64,000 bases of DNA, from positions 1 to 64,000 of the forward strand of contig NZ_JANJTZ010000056.1 of the NCBI RefSeq assembly GCF_024710845.1, written 5' to 3'. Below are positions 47,398 through 56,979 of this stretch, one piece after another (the first letter of the stretch is position 1; each line of letters starts with the position of its first letter). A program made the translations under genes and the position numbers. The stretch comes from Mesorhizobium sp. (GTDB taxonomy: Bacteria; Pseudomonadota; Alphaproteobacteria; Rhizobiales; Rhizobiaceae). Below the pieces are notes generated by a model. That model ran no database searches. It was given only the letters and a program-made list of their open reading frames with translations, and had not been told where the DNA came from.

Positions 47398-47891
47398 CAG
47401 AACCCCCTATCCGGAATGAAGGTCGGGATGTCCGACCGCTCGATCAGCCAGGTTGCGAACAGGCCGAATCCGAGGAACGGACCGAACGGAACTCTGGCGC
47501 TCCTGTCAAGCCGACCGGTCACACTCGCCCGCAAGGCGACGTAGAGGAGCGCGGAGATTGCGGTCAAAAAAAGGAACAGCGGCAGGTTCCACGGGCTGAA
47601 CCACAGCGCGCAGGCGCCCGCCATCTTGACGTCGCCGAGCCCGAGGCCGGCCACTTTGCGAACGGCCAGGAATCCCGCCCGCATCAGCCAGAAGAGGACG
47701 AAGAGCCCGGCGGCGAAGGCAATCTGCACGAGAGGAGGCCCGCCGGCGGCGAACCAGGCCCAGCCGAGCCCCAGGGCGGCCAGAACCGCGTTCATCGTGT
47801 CCGGAATGATCAGCGTGCGAAGGTCGACGACGGCGATCGCCGCGAGGACGGCCAGGAGCGCGGCCGCGAACGCGATCTCGGGACCAGGCAT
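47397..47891 (-). CDS. gspO: A24-family prepilin peptidase, short form
   Basis: A 164-residue membrane aspartyl protease. The catalytic Asp pair is visible in VVDLRTLIIPD and GLGLGDVKMAGA. Unlike the usual PilD/GspO of about 280 residues, the N-terminal methyltransferase-type cytoplasmic domain with its Cys pairs is missing, so this form may process pseudopilins without methylating them. It presumably cleaves GspG, H, I, J and K of this locus. It is located between gspD (13 bases upstream) and gspG (one-base overlap). Confidence 0.9.
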   Translation of the reverse strand: MPGPEIAFAAALLAVLAAIAVVDLRTLIIPDTMNAVLAALGLGWAWFAAGGPPLVQIAFAAGLFVLFWLMRAGFLAVRKVAGLGLGDVKMAGACALWFSPWNLPLFLFLTAISALLYVALRASVTGRLDRSARVPFGPFLGFGLFATWLIERSDIPTFIPDRGF

Positions 47892-47904
47892 CGGGATGGC
47901 CGGC

Positions 47905-49992
47905 CTACTGCAGGCGCTTCAGGTCGCGCTTGATGCGGTTGCCCGGCGTTTCGCTGGCGCCGAAATCAAGGCGCTTGCGGAACTCGTCATTGACCGAACG
48001 GGCTTCGCTGACGTTGCGCACGACCTTCGGCCGGATGAAGATCACGAGTTCGGTACGCTCGATCGTGTCGGTCTTGTTCTTGAACGCGTTGCCGATCACA
48101 GGAATCTCGCCGAGGATCGGGACCTGCCCCTTCTGCTTCGAATTGCGCTCCTGGATCATTCCGCCGATGATCAGCGCCTCGCCGTCGTTCACGGCGACGC
48201 GGGTCTGCACCTTGCGCTGCTGGATGGTCGGCGAATCGATGCCGGAGGTCGTCGTCCTGACGACATTGCTCGCCTCCTGCTCGATGTCGAGAAGCACGCG
48301 GCCGGACGTGTTCACGCGCGGCGTCACGTTGAGGATGATGCCCGTATCCTTCAGCGTGATGGTGCTGACGATCGGCGCGTCCGGATTGTCGACGCCAGTC
48401 GAGGTGCGCGTGACGATCGGCACCTGGTCGCCGATCTGCAGCGTCGCCTTCTGGTTGTTCAGCGCCATCAGCGTCGGCGACGAGATGACCTTGACGTTGG
48501 TCACGCTCGAAAGGGCGTTGAGCGTGACCTCGAGATTGGTCGAGGCGAAGCTCCACCCGAGGCCGGGGAACGACTTTCCGGTACCGCCGCTTGTGAGATC
48601 GGAAAAGCCGATGCTGAAATCGCCGTTCTCGAAGAACCAGCGCACGCCGAATTTGAGCTCGTCCGTCAGCGTCACCTCGGCGATGATCGCCTCGAGCATG
48701 ACCTGGGTCGGCAGGACATCGATCTGTTGCAGGATGCGCTCGATCTTCTCGTAGTTGCGGGCGGTGGTCGAGATCAGCAGCGCGTTGTTCTCGACATCGG
48801 CAACGACGGATGGCGTCCCCGCCTTGCCCGAGAAGGAATCGGACGCCGGCGGTTCCGTCGGATTGGCCGGCTCGCTCGCCACAAGTTCGGTCTGCAGGTC
48901 GGGCGACACGGAGGGCGTGCTTTCGAGCGGATCGCCGGACTTCCCGGAAAGCACCGACTGCAGAACCTTGGCCATCTCGTCGGCGGAGCGATTCTGGATC
49001 GGATAGACGAACAGCTGCTCCTCGCTGGTGCTCGCCAGCCGGTCAAGCTGGCGAATCCAGCCTTCGGCGCGGGCGAGGTATTGCGGCCGCGACGTGATGA
49101 CGAGGACGGAGTTCAGCCGTTCGTTGGGCACGAACTTGATCAGGTTGGTGCCGGGCCCCTCCTGCGCGCGGAAGATCGTCTCGAGTTCCTTCGCCACCGC
49201 GTCGGGGCGCGACGTCTTCAGCGGGTGGAGCGCGACCGACATGCCCTTCATCCAGTCGACGTCGAACACCTGGATCGCCTCGCGCATGGCGCCGAGGTCG
49301 GGATTGGTGCCGGCGATCATGATGTAGTTGCGCGCATTGTCGACCCGCAGGACCGACCCTTCGCGGCTGATCGGCGTGAGAATGGTGCGCATCTCCTCGG
49401 CGGAGATGTATTGCAGTTCCACCACCTGGATCTTGAGGCCCGGTGTTCGGCTGGCGACCGACGGCACGCTGACGGAAGGCGTGTTCGCCAGGGCTTCGGA
49501 GAGCGGCACGATGTTGTAGGTGCCCGATTGCTTGACGATCGCAACGCCGTTCGCGGCCAGCGTCGTCTCGAGGATGTCCACCAGCGTGTTGCGATTGACG
49601 GGCGCGCTCGTCTGCAGCGTGATCGAACCGCGGACCCGCGGATCGATCGTGTAGTTGAGGCCGAGAATGTCGCCGAGCACATTCTTCACCGCCGCGGCGA
49701 TCGGCGCATCGACCAGGTTCAGGCGGTATTCGGTCTGTCCGGACTTGTTGGTCTCGGCGGTGTAGGGAGCCCGGCCGGAGACGAACTGGCCGCTGCCGGT
49801 GTCGCTCACGCCGTTGAAGCTATCTCCGTCGCCGCCGGTCAGCCGGCGCGACACGCCCGAACCCTCCGGCGGCAGCGGCCGGCCGTTGTCGTCGAGATCG
49901 GTCATCAAGGAGGAGAACACGCCGTCCTTGGAGTTCGACGCGCAACTGGCCAGCAGGGCGACCAGAACCACTAGGACCAGCACTCGATACAT
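47905..49992 (-). CDS. gspD: Type II secretion outer-membrane secretin GspD (lipoprotein-like)
   Basis: A 695-residue secretin. The N-terminal signal ends in a lipobox, LLASC (Cys17), so the protein itself appears lipidated, unlike many secretins that need a separate pilotin; no gspS is seen. N0-N3 domains cover about residues 85-440, including a Ser/Pro-rich linker at 365-400. The C-terminal secretin core has LMALNNQKATLQIGDQVPI and VPILGEIPVIGNAFKNK. It forms the exit channel of the system. It is divergent from the gspL-J operon. Confidence 0.95.
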   Translation of the reverse strand: MYRVLVLVVLVALLASCASNSKDGVFSSLMTDLDDNGRPLPPEGSGVSRRLTGGDGDSFNGVSDTGSGQFVSGRAPYTAETNKSGQTEYRLNLVDAPIAAAVKNVLGDILGLNYTIDPRVRGSITLQTSAPVNRNTLVDILETTLAANGVAIVKQSGTYNIVPLSEALANTPSVSVPSVASRTPGLKIQVVELQYISAEEMRTILTPISREGSVLRVDNARNYIMIAGTNPDLGAMREAIQVFDVDWMKGMSVALHPLKTSRPDAVAKELETIFRAQEGPGTNLIKFVPNERLNSVLVITSRPQYLARAEGWIRQLDRLASTSEEQLFVYPIQNRSADEMAKVLQSVLSGKSGDPLESTPSVSPDLQTELVASEPANPTEPPASDSFSGKAGTPSVVADVENNALLISTTARNYEKIERILQQIDVLPTQVMLEAIIAEVTLTDELKFGVRWFFENGDFSIGFSDLTSGGTGKSFPGLGWSFASTNLEVTLNALSSVTNVKVISSPTLMALNNQKATLQIGDQVPIVTRTSTGVDNPDAPIVSTITLKDTGIILNVTPRVNTSGRVLLDIEQEASNVVRTTTSGIDSPTIQQRKVQTRVAVNDGEALIIGGMIQERNSKQKGQVPILGEIPVIGNAFKNKTDTIERTELVIFIRPKVVRNVSEARSVNDEFRKRLDFGASETPGNRIKRDLKRLQ

Positions 49993-50350
49993 TATCGGCC
50001 TACTTAATCATGCCCGAGCACTACTCTGCCACAACAACAGAAACACAATATTGGCGGGGAAAGAGTATTCGACCTATATGATCGAACGGGCCGTAGGAGC
50101 CATTAGCCGATCTCCCCCTTCTCTCACCAAGCCACAAAAGGTCCGGCAAGGCAAGAAAACTCCTGTACCGCGGTTAATCTATGCAGCAATTCACAGTTCG
50201 AGCGGCAAAGATGCGACAGTATCCGCTGCCGCCGGCCAACGGCGAGCGCTTCCAGTACCATCACAGTTTGGCCGCACAAGTCTGGAACCGGTTCCGTCCA
50301 GCGTATTTTGGGGATATAGACCCCGCAGGCGCTGATAAAGGTCCAGAGTA
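49993..50350. other. Divergent intergenic region between gspD and gspL
   Basis: The 358 bases between the two divergent secretion operons contain no convincing gene. The part near gspD is AT-richer. A 12-bp perfect palindrome GGAACCGGTTCC lies at 50284-50295, 56 bases before the gspL ATG, and a GGGG-N7-CCCC dyad follows (50310-50324 area). The palindrome could be a regulator site that controls both operons, but no known motif was identified. Confidence 0.5.
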
Positions 50351-51391
50351 ATGTCGTTGGCCAACTTCCTGTCGGATCTGATGACGTGGTGGCCGGATGA
50401 ACTCAGCAAGGCCTTCGGGCCGCGTGTCCGTCCGCAGGCGCCTGTCGCGGACGCGACCGTTCGCCTCGTCAGGTCCAGCGCCGAGATTTCGGTTGGCGGT
50501 GGGGCGCCGCATCTGGCCGCCGAGCCGTCGCAGATCGTGCCCCTGCTGCAGACGCTTTCGGGCGGGCGACGACGCAAGCCTTCGGTGGCCATCGTGATCG
50601 AGCCCGAACGCTACTTGAAACGTCCCCTTGCCGCCATTCGCCTGCCGCGCAGCCGCATGACGGCGATGGCCCTGCTCGATCTCCAGTCGGCCACTCCGTT
50701 CAATCCTGGCGACTTCTTCGTCCTCGCCACCCGGTTCGACGAACGGATCAAGGATAGTTCCTATTACACGGTGCGCAAGTCAGCGCTGGTACCCGTGGTC
50801 GAAGGCCTGCGCGCGGGCGGCTGGCACGTGGCTTCGATCTCGCTTTCTGATGCCGGCGAATTCTATCCGGTGGACGCCGTGAGCCTGCGGGAGGTGCTCG
50901 GCGCCTCGGCGGCGACGCGGCTTTCCGAGCGGACGGTCTCGATCGGCCTTGCAACCGCTGCCGCCGGACTTGTCGCCCTCTTCGGCGCAGCTCACTGGCG
51001 CTATTCGGTTGCCGGCGCGCAGGTGGCAGAGCAGCTCGCTACGGCCGAGAGCCAGGTGCGCGAGCTTCGCGCCGTGCTTGCCGCGCGCGACGCCAAGATC
51101 GCCCAGATCGGTGCCGTGCGTGACGAAAAGAAGGGCACCGTGCCGGTCGTGCGAATCGTCGAGGAAATGTCGCGCGCGATCCCCGACCATACCTGGCTCA
51201 CCGAGATCAGCGTCAGCGGCGACATGGTGCGCTTCGCCGGTTTCTCCGCGTCGGCTGCCTCCCTGATCCCGATCCTCGAATCCTCACCGCTATTCAGCGC
51301 TCCGACTTTCATGGAGCCTGTCGTCCGGGTCGTGAACCAGGAGGGCGAGCGCTTTTCCATCGCCATGAAGGTGGAGAACGGCGATGGATAG
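50351..51391 (+). CDS. gspL: Type II secretion inner-membrane protein GspL-like (PilN domain)
   Basis: A 346-residue bitopic protein. The cytoplasmic half (to about residue 195) is a reduced actin-like domain (VAIVIEPERYLKRPLAAIRL, MTAMALLDLQSATPFNPGDF). One transmembrane helix (about 197-216, SIGLATAAAGLVALFGAAHW) and a short coiled coil lead to a periplasmic ferredoxin-like PilN domain (WLTEISVSGDMVRFAGFSAS). It would couple the ATPase GspE to the periplasm. It is the first gene of the plus-strand operon and overlaps gspM by eight bases. Confidence 0.85.
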   Translation: MSLANFLSDLMTWWPDELSKAFGPRVRPQAPVADATVRLVRSSAEISVGGGAPHLAAEPSQIVPLLQTLSGGRRRKPSVAIVIEPERYLKRPLAAIRLPRSRMTAMALLDLQSATPFNPGDFFVLATRFDERIKDSSYYTVRKSALVPVVEGLRAGGWHVASISLSDAGEFYPVDAVSLREVLGASAATRLSERTVSIGLATAAAGLVALFGAAHWRYSVAGAQVAEQLATAESQVRELRAVLAARDAKIAQIGAVRDEKKGTVPVVRIVEEMSRAIPDHTWLTEISVSGDMVRFAGFSASAASLIPILESSPLFSAPTFMEPVVRVVNQEGERFSIAMKVENGDG

Positions 51392-52016
51392 CCTTACCCG
51401 GATCCTCAACGCCAGGCCGCGAACGCGGCGTCTCGTGGCGATCGGACTGCTGGCAGGCAGCATCGCGGGCGCCGGGCTGCTGACCATGGCCGCCGTCTCG
51501 TCCGTCTATGCCAGCCGCGAGGCGGTTCGCGAGCAGCGCGAGAATCTCGGCCGCATGCAGGCGGTGCTGGCGCTGAAGCCGATGATGGAGAAGTCGGCAA
51601 AGGCCGCGATCGCCGACAACGGCCGGCCGGAATTCCTCAGCGGCGCCAGCGATTCGGTCATCCAGGCCGACCTCCAGACCTGGCTCGACGGTGTCGCGCG
51701 GCAAAACGGCGTCTCCATCATGTCGGTAGGCAACGCGCCGGCGCTGCAGCAGAAGGGAATGCGCTTCGCCGGCCTGCGCGCCGACATCTCCGGACCCAAT
51801 GAAGGCATCCAGGGCACGATCTTCGCGATCGAGGCGGCCAAGCCCTATCTCATCATCCGCCAGGCGCAGCTGCATTCGACGCTCGATTCGCAAAGCGTGA
51901 CCGACGGTCCGACCGAGCTCGTGCTGAGGGTGCAGTTCTACGGCGCCCTGCCGCCGCTGGCTGCCGCGGCCGTCCCGGCACCAACTGCTGCTCCCGCGCC
52001 GGGGGCGACGCAATGA
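51384..52016 (+). CDS. gspM: Type II secretion protein GspM-like
   Basis: A 210-residue protein with an N-terminal cytoplasmic stub, one membrane helix (about residues 18-42, VAIGLLAGSIAGAGLLTMAA), a predicted coiled coil (SREAVREQRENLGRMQAVLA) and a periplasmic alpha/beta domain, ending in an Ala/Pro-rich tail. This is the GspMb-like architecture, the partner of GspL in the assembly platform. Overlaps on both sides (eight bases with gspL, four with the next gene) indicate strict cotranslation. Confidence 0.82.
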   Translation: MDSLTRILNARPRTRRLVAIGLLAGSIAGAGLLTMAAVSSVYASREAVREQRENLGRMQAVLALKPMMEKSAKAAIADNGRPEFLSGASDSVIQADLQTWLDGVARQNGVSIMSVGNAPALQQKGMRFAGLRADISGPNEGIQGTIFAIEAAKPYLIIRQAQLHSTLDSQSVTDGPTELVLRVQFYGALPPLAAAAVPAPTAAPAPGATQ

Positions 52017-52549
52017 GCGCCGCCCTCAAGCTCGCTGCGGTCGTGGCGGCCAACCTCGTCATCTGGCCGGTAGCGTGGACCGTCTTCCAGCGGCCGGCAG
52101 GAACCGGCGCGATCGCCACGCCGCGCGACGCCGGCCGTGCCAACGGCAATCTCGCCGCACAGCCCGACCTCGGCGAAGTGCTCGACTTCTCGCAGATGAG
52201 TCCGGTCCAGGCCTATTCGCGGCCGCTGTTCGACAGGAGTCGCCGGCCCTGGCAACCGCCCGCGCCGGCCGACTTGCCTGCCGAGCCGGTAGCAGTCGTC
52301 GTCGAGCAGCCCGAGGTGCAGGCGCTTCCCGCGCCGGCCATCCGGCTGATCGGCGTGAGTTCCTCCGGCGCGTCCGACATGAAGGCGCTGCTCCAGCTCG
52401 ACGCGTTCCCGGAGCCGGTCTGGGTGCTGGTCGGCGACGAATTGCAGGGGTGGAAGGTCGGGAACATCGATCCGCAGTCGATCACGATCGAGCGCGGCGG
52501 GCAGAGCATGTCGTTCGACCTCTATCCCGAGGTCAGTTCCGGGCAATGA
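52013..52549 (+). CDS. GspN/GspC-like periplasmic connector
   Basis: A 178-residue protein with an N-terminal membrane anchor (LKLAAVVAANLVIWPVAW), a linker, the PLFDRSRRPW motif typical of the entrance to the GspC/GspN homology region, a Pro-rich stretch, and one small beta domain (IRLIGVSSSGASDMKALLQ, then VWVLVGDELQGWKVGNID). There is no PDZ domain. By position and motif it should bridge the platform to the N0 domain of the secretin, the GspC role. The GspN/GspC naming is uncertain. Confidence 0.7.
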   Translation: MSAALKLAAVVAANLVIWPVAWTVFQRPAGTGAIATPRDAGRANGNLAAQPDLGEVLDFSQMSPVQAYSRPLFDRSRRPWQPPAPADLPAEPVAVVVEQPEVQALPAPAIRLIGVSSSGASDMKALLQLDAFPEPVWVLVGDELQGWKVGNIDPQSITIERGGQSMSFDLYPEVSSGQ

Positions 52550-53523
52550 ACCGGCCCTTCCCTCCCGCCCCGCGGGACGACGACCAGGCGGGCTTCGCCC
52601 TGCTGATGGTGCTCTTGTTCCTGCTCGCTGTCACCGCGATCATCGCGCCGCTCGTCCTCGGTGCGCGGACGGATTTCCTGGTCGCATCCAACAGGCTGCA
52701 GCAGGAGCGTCTGGAGAGCATTGCCGACGGGCTGGTGACGGTCATCGCCCGCGAGCTCGCCTCGCCGCCGCTCGAGCCGCGCAACGAGGAGATCAAGGTC
52801 CGCTCGGAACCTCTGCGCTGTCGCGACACCCGTTACCTGATCGAGGCGCGCATCCAGGACCAGCGCGGCCTCATCAGCATCAACAACGCACCGGTGGAAA
52901 TGCTAGAGGCGGGCTTCCAGGCGCTCGACTTCCCGACCGGCGACGTCACCGAGCTCGCTGAGGCGGTCATCGCCTACCGCACCAAGCCGCCGCTCGAAGG
53001 CGAGCGCGACCCGGCCGGTGACCCTGCCCCTCCCCCCGCCGCACCGGCGGCAGACACCGGCGACCGCGTTGCCGGCGGCATGAAGCTCAATCCGTTCGAG
53101 GCCGTCGAAGAACTCTACGACTTCACCGGCTTCCGTGGAAAACCGGTCCGGGCGCTCAGCGAGATCTTTTCGGTGCACAATACCGGCGAGACCATCGTCG
53201 GGCCGCGCATCTCGACGCGGCTGTCGCGGGTGCTGCCGTCGTCGCCGTCGCCGAGCTATCCCTTCATCCTCGCCGAGGAGGAGGACGGGGCGAAGACCTA
53301 CCGTATCGACGTCGAGGTGCGCACCGTCGACGGCGCCATGAGCGGCTATTCGGGCGCCGTGGTGACGGCCAGCGAGAACGAGAACGGCGCCTACGACATC
53401 GTCGAACGGACCGCCAATCCCGAATTCCTGCCCGAGGGGGAAAGCGACTTCGCGGGCGACGTCGATTGCAGTATGATTTTTGGTGCCGGCGTGTCCGCGG
53501 CGCTCGCCGCCGGACCGGAGTGA
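52546..53523 (+). CDS. gspK: Type II secretion minor pseudopilin GspK
   Basis: A 325-residue large pseudopilin. The prepilin leader ends in DDDQAG, and the mature N-terminus FALLMVLLFLLAVTAI lacks the Glu at +5, which is the hallmark of GspK. The large globular domain (DQRGLISINNAPVEMLEAGF, the YDFTGFRGKPV region, TLSRVLP-like end) has a Pro/Ala-rich insertion at about 160-180. It caps the pseudopilus tip with GspI and GspJ. It starts in an ATGA overlap with the upstream gene at 52546-52549. Confidence 0.9.
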   Translation: MNRPFPPAPRDDDQAGFALLMVLLFLLAVTAIIAPLVLGARTDFLVASNRLQQERLESIADGLVTVIARELASPPLEPRNEEIKVRSEPLRCRDTRYLIEARIQDQRGLISINNAPVEMLEAGFQALDFPTGDVTELAEAVIAYRTKPPLEGERDPAGDPAPPPAAPAADTGDRVAGGMKLNPFEAVEELYDFTGFRGKPVRALSEIFSVHNTGETIVGPRISTRLSRVLPSSPSPSYPFILAEEEDGAKTYRIDVEVRTVDGAMSGYSGAVVTASENENGAYDIVERTANPEFLPEGESDFAGDVDCSMIFGAGVSAALAAGPE

Positions 53524-53532
53524 GCGCGGGCA

Positions 53533-55227
53533 ATGGGTGGACGTCCGATGAGACTTGAGGAATACCCGACCTTCGCCGATTTCCTGTCGTTTCTCGCGGA
53601 AAACAGGATCCTCACGGCCGAATCCGTCAAGCGGGCGCGCAATGCGCATGGCTCGACGGGCCATTCGGCCGACACCGTCTTCATCGAGCTCGGCCTGCTG
53701 CGCGAGATCGACCTTGCCCAGCATCTGTCGGCCTTCCTCGGGGTTCCGGTCCTGCCGGCAGTGCCCGAAGACGTCGACATGGCGCTCGTGCGCAGCGTCG
53801 GGATGACCTTCCTCGAGGCAAACCACGTGCTGCCGATCGCCTTCGTCGAGGACCGGATCCTCGTCGCCGCCGCCGATCCGTTTGCGCGTTCCGCTCTCGA
53901 CGTGCTGCGCTACCAGTTCGACTGCGAGCCCGAGCTCAGGATCTTTCCGCGCAGCGCGATCACCGAGCGTCTGCGCACGCTGAAGGAGACGAAGCTCGAC
54001 GTTTCCGACAGCCTGACGATGGTGACCGACGACGACCTCGCCGACACCGACGACATCGAACGCCTCCGCGATTTCGCCCGCGAAGCGCCGGTCATCCGCT
54101 TCGTCGCCAACATCATCCAGCAGGCGGTCGACCGTGGCGCGACCGACATCCATGTCGAGCCGACGATCGACCATCTGCGCATCCGCTTCCGCTGCGACGG
54201 CCTGCTCAGTGTCGCCGAGACCGCGCCGAAATCGATGCACGCCGGCATCGCCACCCGCATCAAGATCCTCTCGCGCCTCAACATCGCCGAGCGCCGCATG
54301 CCGCAGGACGGACGCATGCGCGTCACCGTGCGCGGCCAGGAAATCGACCTGCGCGTCTCAGTCCTGCCCAGCGTCCACGGCGAGACTTTCGTGCTGCGCA
54401 TCCTCGACAAGTCCGGCGTCGCGCTATCGCTCAACGCGCTCGGCTTCAGCCGCGACGCGATCGCCAAGTTCAAGGAACTCGCCCACATCCCCAACGGCAT
54501 CGTGCTGATCACCGGCCCGACCGGCAGCGGCAAGACGACGACGCTCTATTCGCTCCTGAAGGAGCGCGACCCCGACGACGTCAAGATCTTCACCGTCGAA
54601 GACCCCGTCGAATACCGGCTCGACGGCATCACCCAATTGCAGGTCGATCCTGCGATCGACCTGACCTTCGCGCGTGCGCTCCGCTCGGTGCTGCGCCAGG
54701 ACCCGGACGTGATCCTGATCGGCGAAATCCGCGATGCCGAGACCGCCCAGATCGCCATCCAGGCGTCGCTCACCGGCCACCTCGTGTTCTCGACGCTGCA
54801 CACCAACAGCGCCGCCGGCGCGCTGACCCGCCTTCTCGACATGGGCATCGACGGCTACCTGATCGGCGCCACCATCCGCGCCGTCGCCGCCCAGCGCCTC
54901 GTGCGCAGGCTCTGCCCCAAATGCCACAGCGTTCCCGCCCAGCCGGTGAACGGCCACTACGCCGTCTGCGACACGTGCCGGGGCAGCGGCTATTCCGGCC
55001 GCACCGTCGCCTACGAGATCCTCGACGTGACGCCGGAGATCGCCTCGATGATCAGCCGCGGCGCCGGCGAGGAGCAGTTGCAGGCGAGTGCCATGGCCAA
55101 CGGCTACGTCACCATGTCGGCGCAGGCCGGCCGCCTGGTCGCCGAAGGCGTCACCAGCCGCGAGGAGGTGCAGCGCGTGCTGAGCCTCGAGCTGACCGCG
55201 GACCTCGCCGACGAGATCGTGCAATGA
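53533..55227 (+). CDS. gspE: Type II secretion ATPase GspE
   Basis: A 564-residue secretion ATPase. The N-terminal GspE_N (MshEN-like) domain covers about residues 10-150. The NTPase core has RGATDIHVEP, Walker A GPTGSGKTTTLYS (about residue 326), the Asp and His boxes, and Walker B DPDVILIGEIRDAET (about 390). A four-cysteine zinc element CPKC...CDTC lies at about 461-485. It powers pseudopilus assembly at the inner membrane. ATG 53533 or 53548 may be used, ten bases or more after gspK. Confidence 0.94.
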   Translation: MGGRPMRLEEYPTFADFLSFLAENRILTAESVKRARNAHGSTGHSADTVFIELGLLREIDLAQHLSAFLGVPVLPAVPEDVDMALVRSVGMTFLEANHVLPIAFVEDRILVAAADPFARSALDVLRYQFDCEPELRIFPRSAITERLRTLKETKLDVSDSLTMVTDDDLADTDDIERLRDFAREAPVIRFVANIIQQAVDRGATDIHVEPTIDHLRIRFRCDGLLSVAETAPKSMHAGIATRIKILSRLNIAERRMPQDGRMRVTVRGQEIDLRVSVLPSVHGETFVLRILDKSGVALSLNALGFSRDAIAKFKELAHIPNGIVLITGPTGSGKTTTLYSLLKERDPDDVKIFTVEDPVEYRLDGITQLQVDPAIDLTFARALRSVLRQDPDVILIGEIRDAETAQIAIQASLTGHLVFSTLHTNSAAGALTRLLDMGIDGYLIGATIRAVAAQRLVRRLCPKCHSVPAQPVNGHYAVCDTCRGSGYSGRTVAYEILDVTPEIASMISRGAGEEQLQASAMANGYVTMSAQAGRLVAEGVTSREEVQRVLSLELTADLADEIVQ

Positions 55228-55273
55228 CCGCGACGCGTGCCTGCCCCGAGACTTGCGCGCGAGGTGACCGGCC

Positions 55274-56497
55274 GTGACGGCGACCTCCCGCTTCAAATTT
55301 CGCGCCTATGCGCAGTCGGGCGGGCACGACAGCGGCTATCTCATGGCCGTGGACCGGGCGGACGCGGTGCGCCAGCTTTCCCAGGCCGGCAAGATCCCCT
55401 ACGAACTCAAGCAGGTCGACGGGTCGGCGGCGACCCCGGCATCCCAGTCGTTTTTCGGCCTGTTCCAGCCGAAGCTCGACCTCACCCATTTCCTCAGCGA
55501 ACTGTCGGTCATCATCGGCTCCGGCTTCAATGTCGACATCGCATTGAAGGCAGTGGCGGACGCCGAGACCAACAAGGGCCAGAAGGCGCGCATCCAGGCG
55601 ATCCATTCGCAGATCACCGAGGGCAAGTCGGTCGCCGAGGCTTTCGCCAGCCAGCCCAACATGCCGCCCGACGTTGTGGCGCTGGTGGCCAGCGGCGAGA
55701 GCAGCGGGCGGCTCGACATCGTCGTCTCGGAGCTCTCCAAGACGCATGCGCTCAGGGCCAAGCGGAAGTCCGAGATCACCGAGGCGATGATCTATCCCGC
55801 CTTCCTGCTGCTCATCATGGTCGGCGCGCTGCTCGTGCTGTCACTCTATCTGGTGCCGGCGCTGGAGCCGATCTTCACCAATGCCGGCGCCGAGCCGCCC
55901 TTCATCGTGCGGGCGCTTGGCGGTGTCGGCGAGACGATCAAGCAGTTCGGCTTCCTCATCCTCGCCTGCCTCGGCGGGCTCGTCCTCCTGCTCGCGGTGT
56001 TCTTCCAGCGGCCGGCCACCAAGGCGCGGATGATGGACTTCGCCGCGCGCATCCCGGTCGTCTCCAGCATCGTTCGCAGCGCCACGCGCGAGCGCTACCT
56101 CAACACGATGGCGCTCTTGCTCGGCAACGGCGTGCCGATGCTCGACGCGATGAACCTGGCAGCCGACACCGCACCGTCCGCCGGACACAAGGCCAAGCTG
56201 CTGCAGGCGCGCCAGCGCGTCGCCTCGGGCGAGCCGATCTGGCAGGCGCTCAAATCGTCCGACGCCTTTCCGGATTCGATCCTCTCGCTGGTGCGGCTCG
56301 GCGAGGAATCGAACAATCTCGCGACCATGATGGGCCGCTCCGGCAACATGACCCAGGTGCAGATGCAGCGCACCATCAGCCGGGCGCTCGCGATGCTCAC
56401 GCCGGCGATGACCATCGTTCTCGGCGGCCTGGTCGGCAGCCTCGTCATCTCGGTAATGACGACGCTGCTCTCCATCAACGAGATGGCGATCCGATGA
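55274..56497 (+). CDS. gspF: Type II secretion platform protein GspF
   Basis: A 407-residue polytopic protein with two GspF cytoplasmic repeats. The first is FLSELSVIIGSGFNVDIAL and the second RYLNTMALLLGNGVPMLDAM, each ending in the G-E pattern (VASGESSGRLD, RLGEESNNL). Three membrane helices lie at about 175-195, 225-245 and 375-398. It is the inner-membrane platform partner of GspE. The start is GTG 55274, with GAGGTGACC upstream; a gap of 46 bases follows gspE. It ends in an ATGA overlap with gspH. Confidence 0.92.
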   Translation: MTATSRFKFRAYAQSGGHDSGYLMAVDRADAVRQLSQAGKIPYELKQVDGSAATPASQSFFGLFQPKLDLTHFLSELSVIIGSGFNVDIALKAVADAETNKGQKARIQAIHSQITEGKSVAEAFASQPNMPPDVVALVASGESSGRLDIVVSELSKTHALRAKRKSEITEAMIYPAFLLLIMVGALLVLSLYLVPALEPIFTNAGAEPPFIVRALGGVGETIKQFGFLILACLGGLVLLLAVFFQRPATKARMMDFAARIPVVSSIVRSATRERYLNTMALLLGNGVPMLDAMNLAADTAPSAGHKAKLLQARQRVASGEPIWQALKSSDAFPDSILSLVRLGEESNNLATMMGRSGNMTQVQMQRTISRALAMLTPAMTIVLGGLVGSLVISVMTTLLSINEMAIR

Positions 56498-56979
56498 CCC
56501 CCGTGGCGAGAAAGCAGGATCGCGAGGGAGAGGAAGGGTTCACGCTTGTCGAATTCCTCGTCACCTTCGCCATCCTCGCCGTCGTGCTCGGTTCAGTCGG
56601 CTCGACGCTCGCGCGGCGCGAAAACCGCATCACCCCGCTGATGAGCGCCGAGACTCTGCAATCCATGCTGTTTCGGGCCCGCAGCGACGCGATCCTGAAG
56701 GGGCGCAACACGCTGTTTTCGATCAACGCCGGAGCCAAGCAATACATCTACCCGGCGGGCGCGCGGCCGATCCAGCTGCCCGACGACCAGGAGATCCGCA
56801 TGATCGCCGGCTCCGAGTTCGTCTCGCCCGACGGTTCGACCTACTATCTCGTCTTCCGGCCTGACGGCTCGTCCTCCGGCGCCGAGATCCTGCTGCGCAA
56901 CGGCGCCGGCACCGAGGCACGCGTCGAGGTCAACTGGCTCACCGGCCTGCCGCGCCTGCGCGTGGGGACATCGCAATGA
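56494..56979 (+). CDS. gspH: Type II secretion pseudopilin GspH
   Basis: A 161-residue pseudopilin with a 15-residue leader ending EEG and mature N-terminus FTLVEFLVTFAILAVVL (Glu at +5). The globular part (SMLFRARSDAILKGRNTLFS) matches the GspH pattern of a short helix then beta sheets. It is part of the minor-pseudopilin complex. It overlaps gspF and gspI by four bases each (ATGA). By similarity alone it could be swapped with other minor pseudopilins; the order H-I-J is the usual one. Confidence 0.85.
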   Translation: MTPVARKQDREGEEGFTLVEFLVTFAILAVVLGSVGSTLARRENRITPLMSAETLQSMLFRARSDAILKGRNTLFSINAGAKQYIYPAGARPIQLPDDQEIRMIAGSEFVSPDGSTYYLVFRPDGSSSGAEILLRNGAGTEARVEVNWLTGLPRLRVGTSQ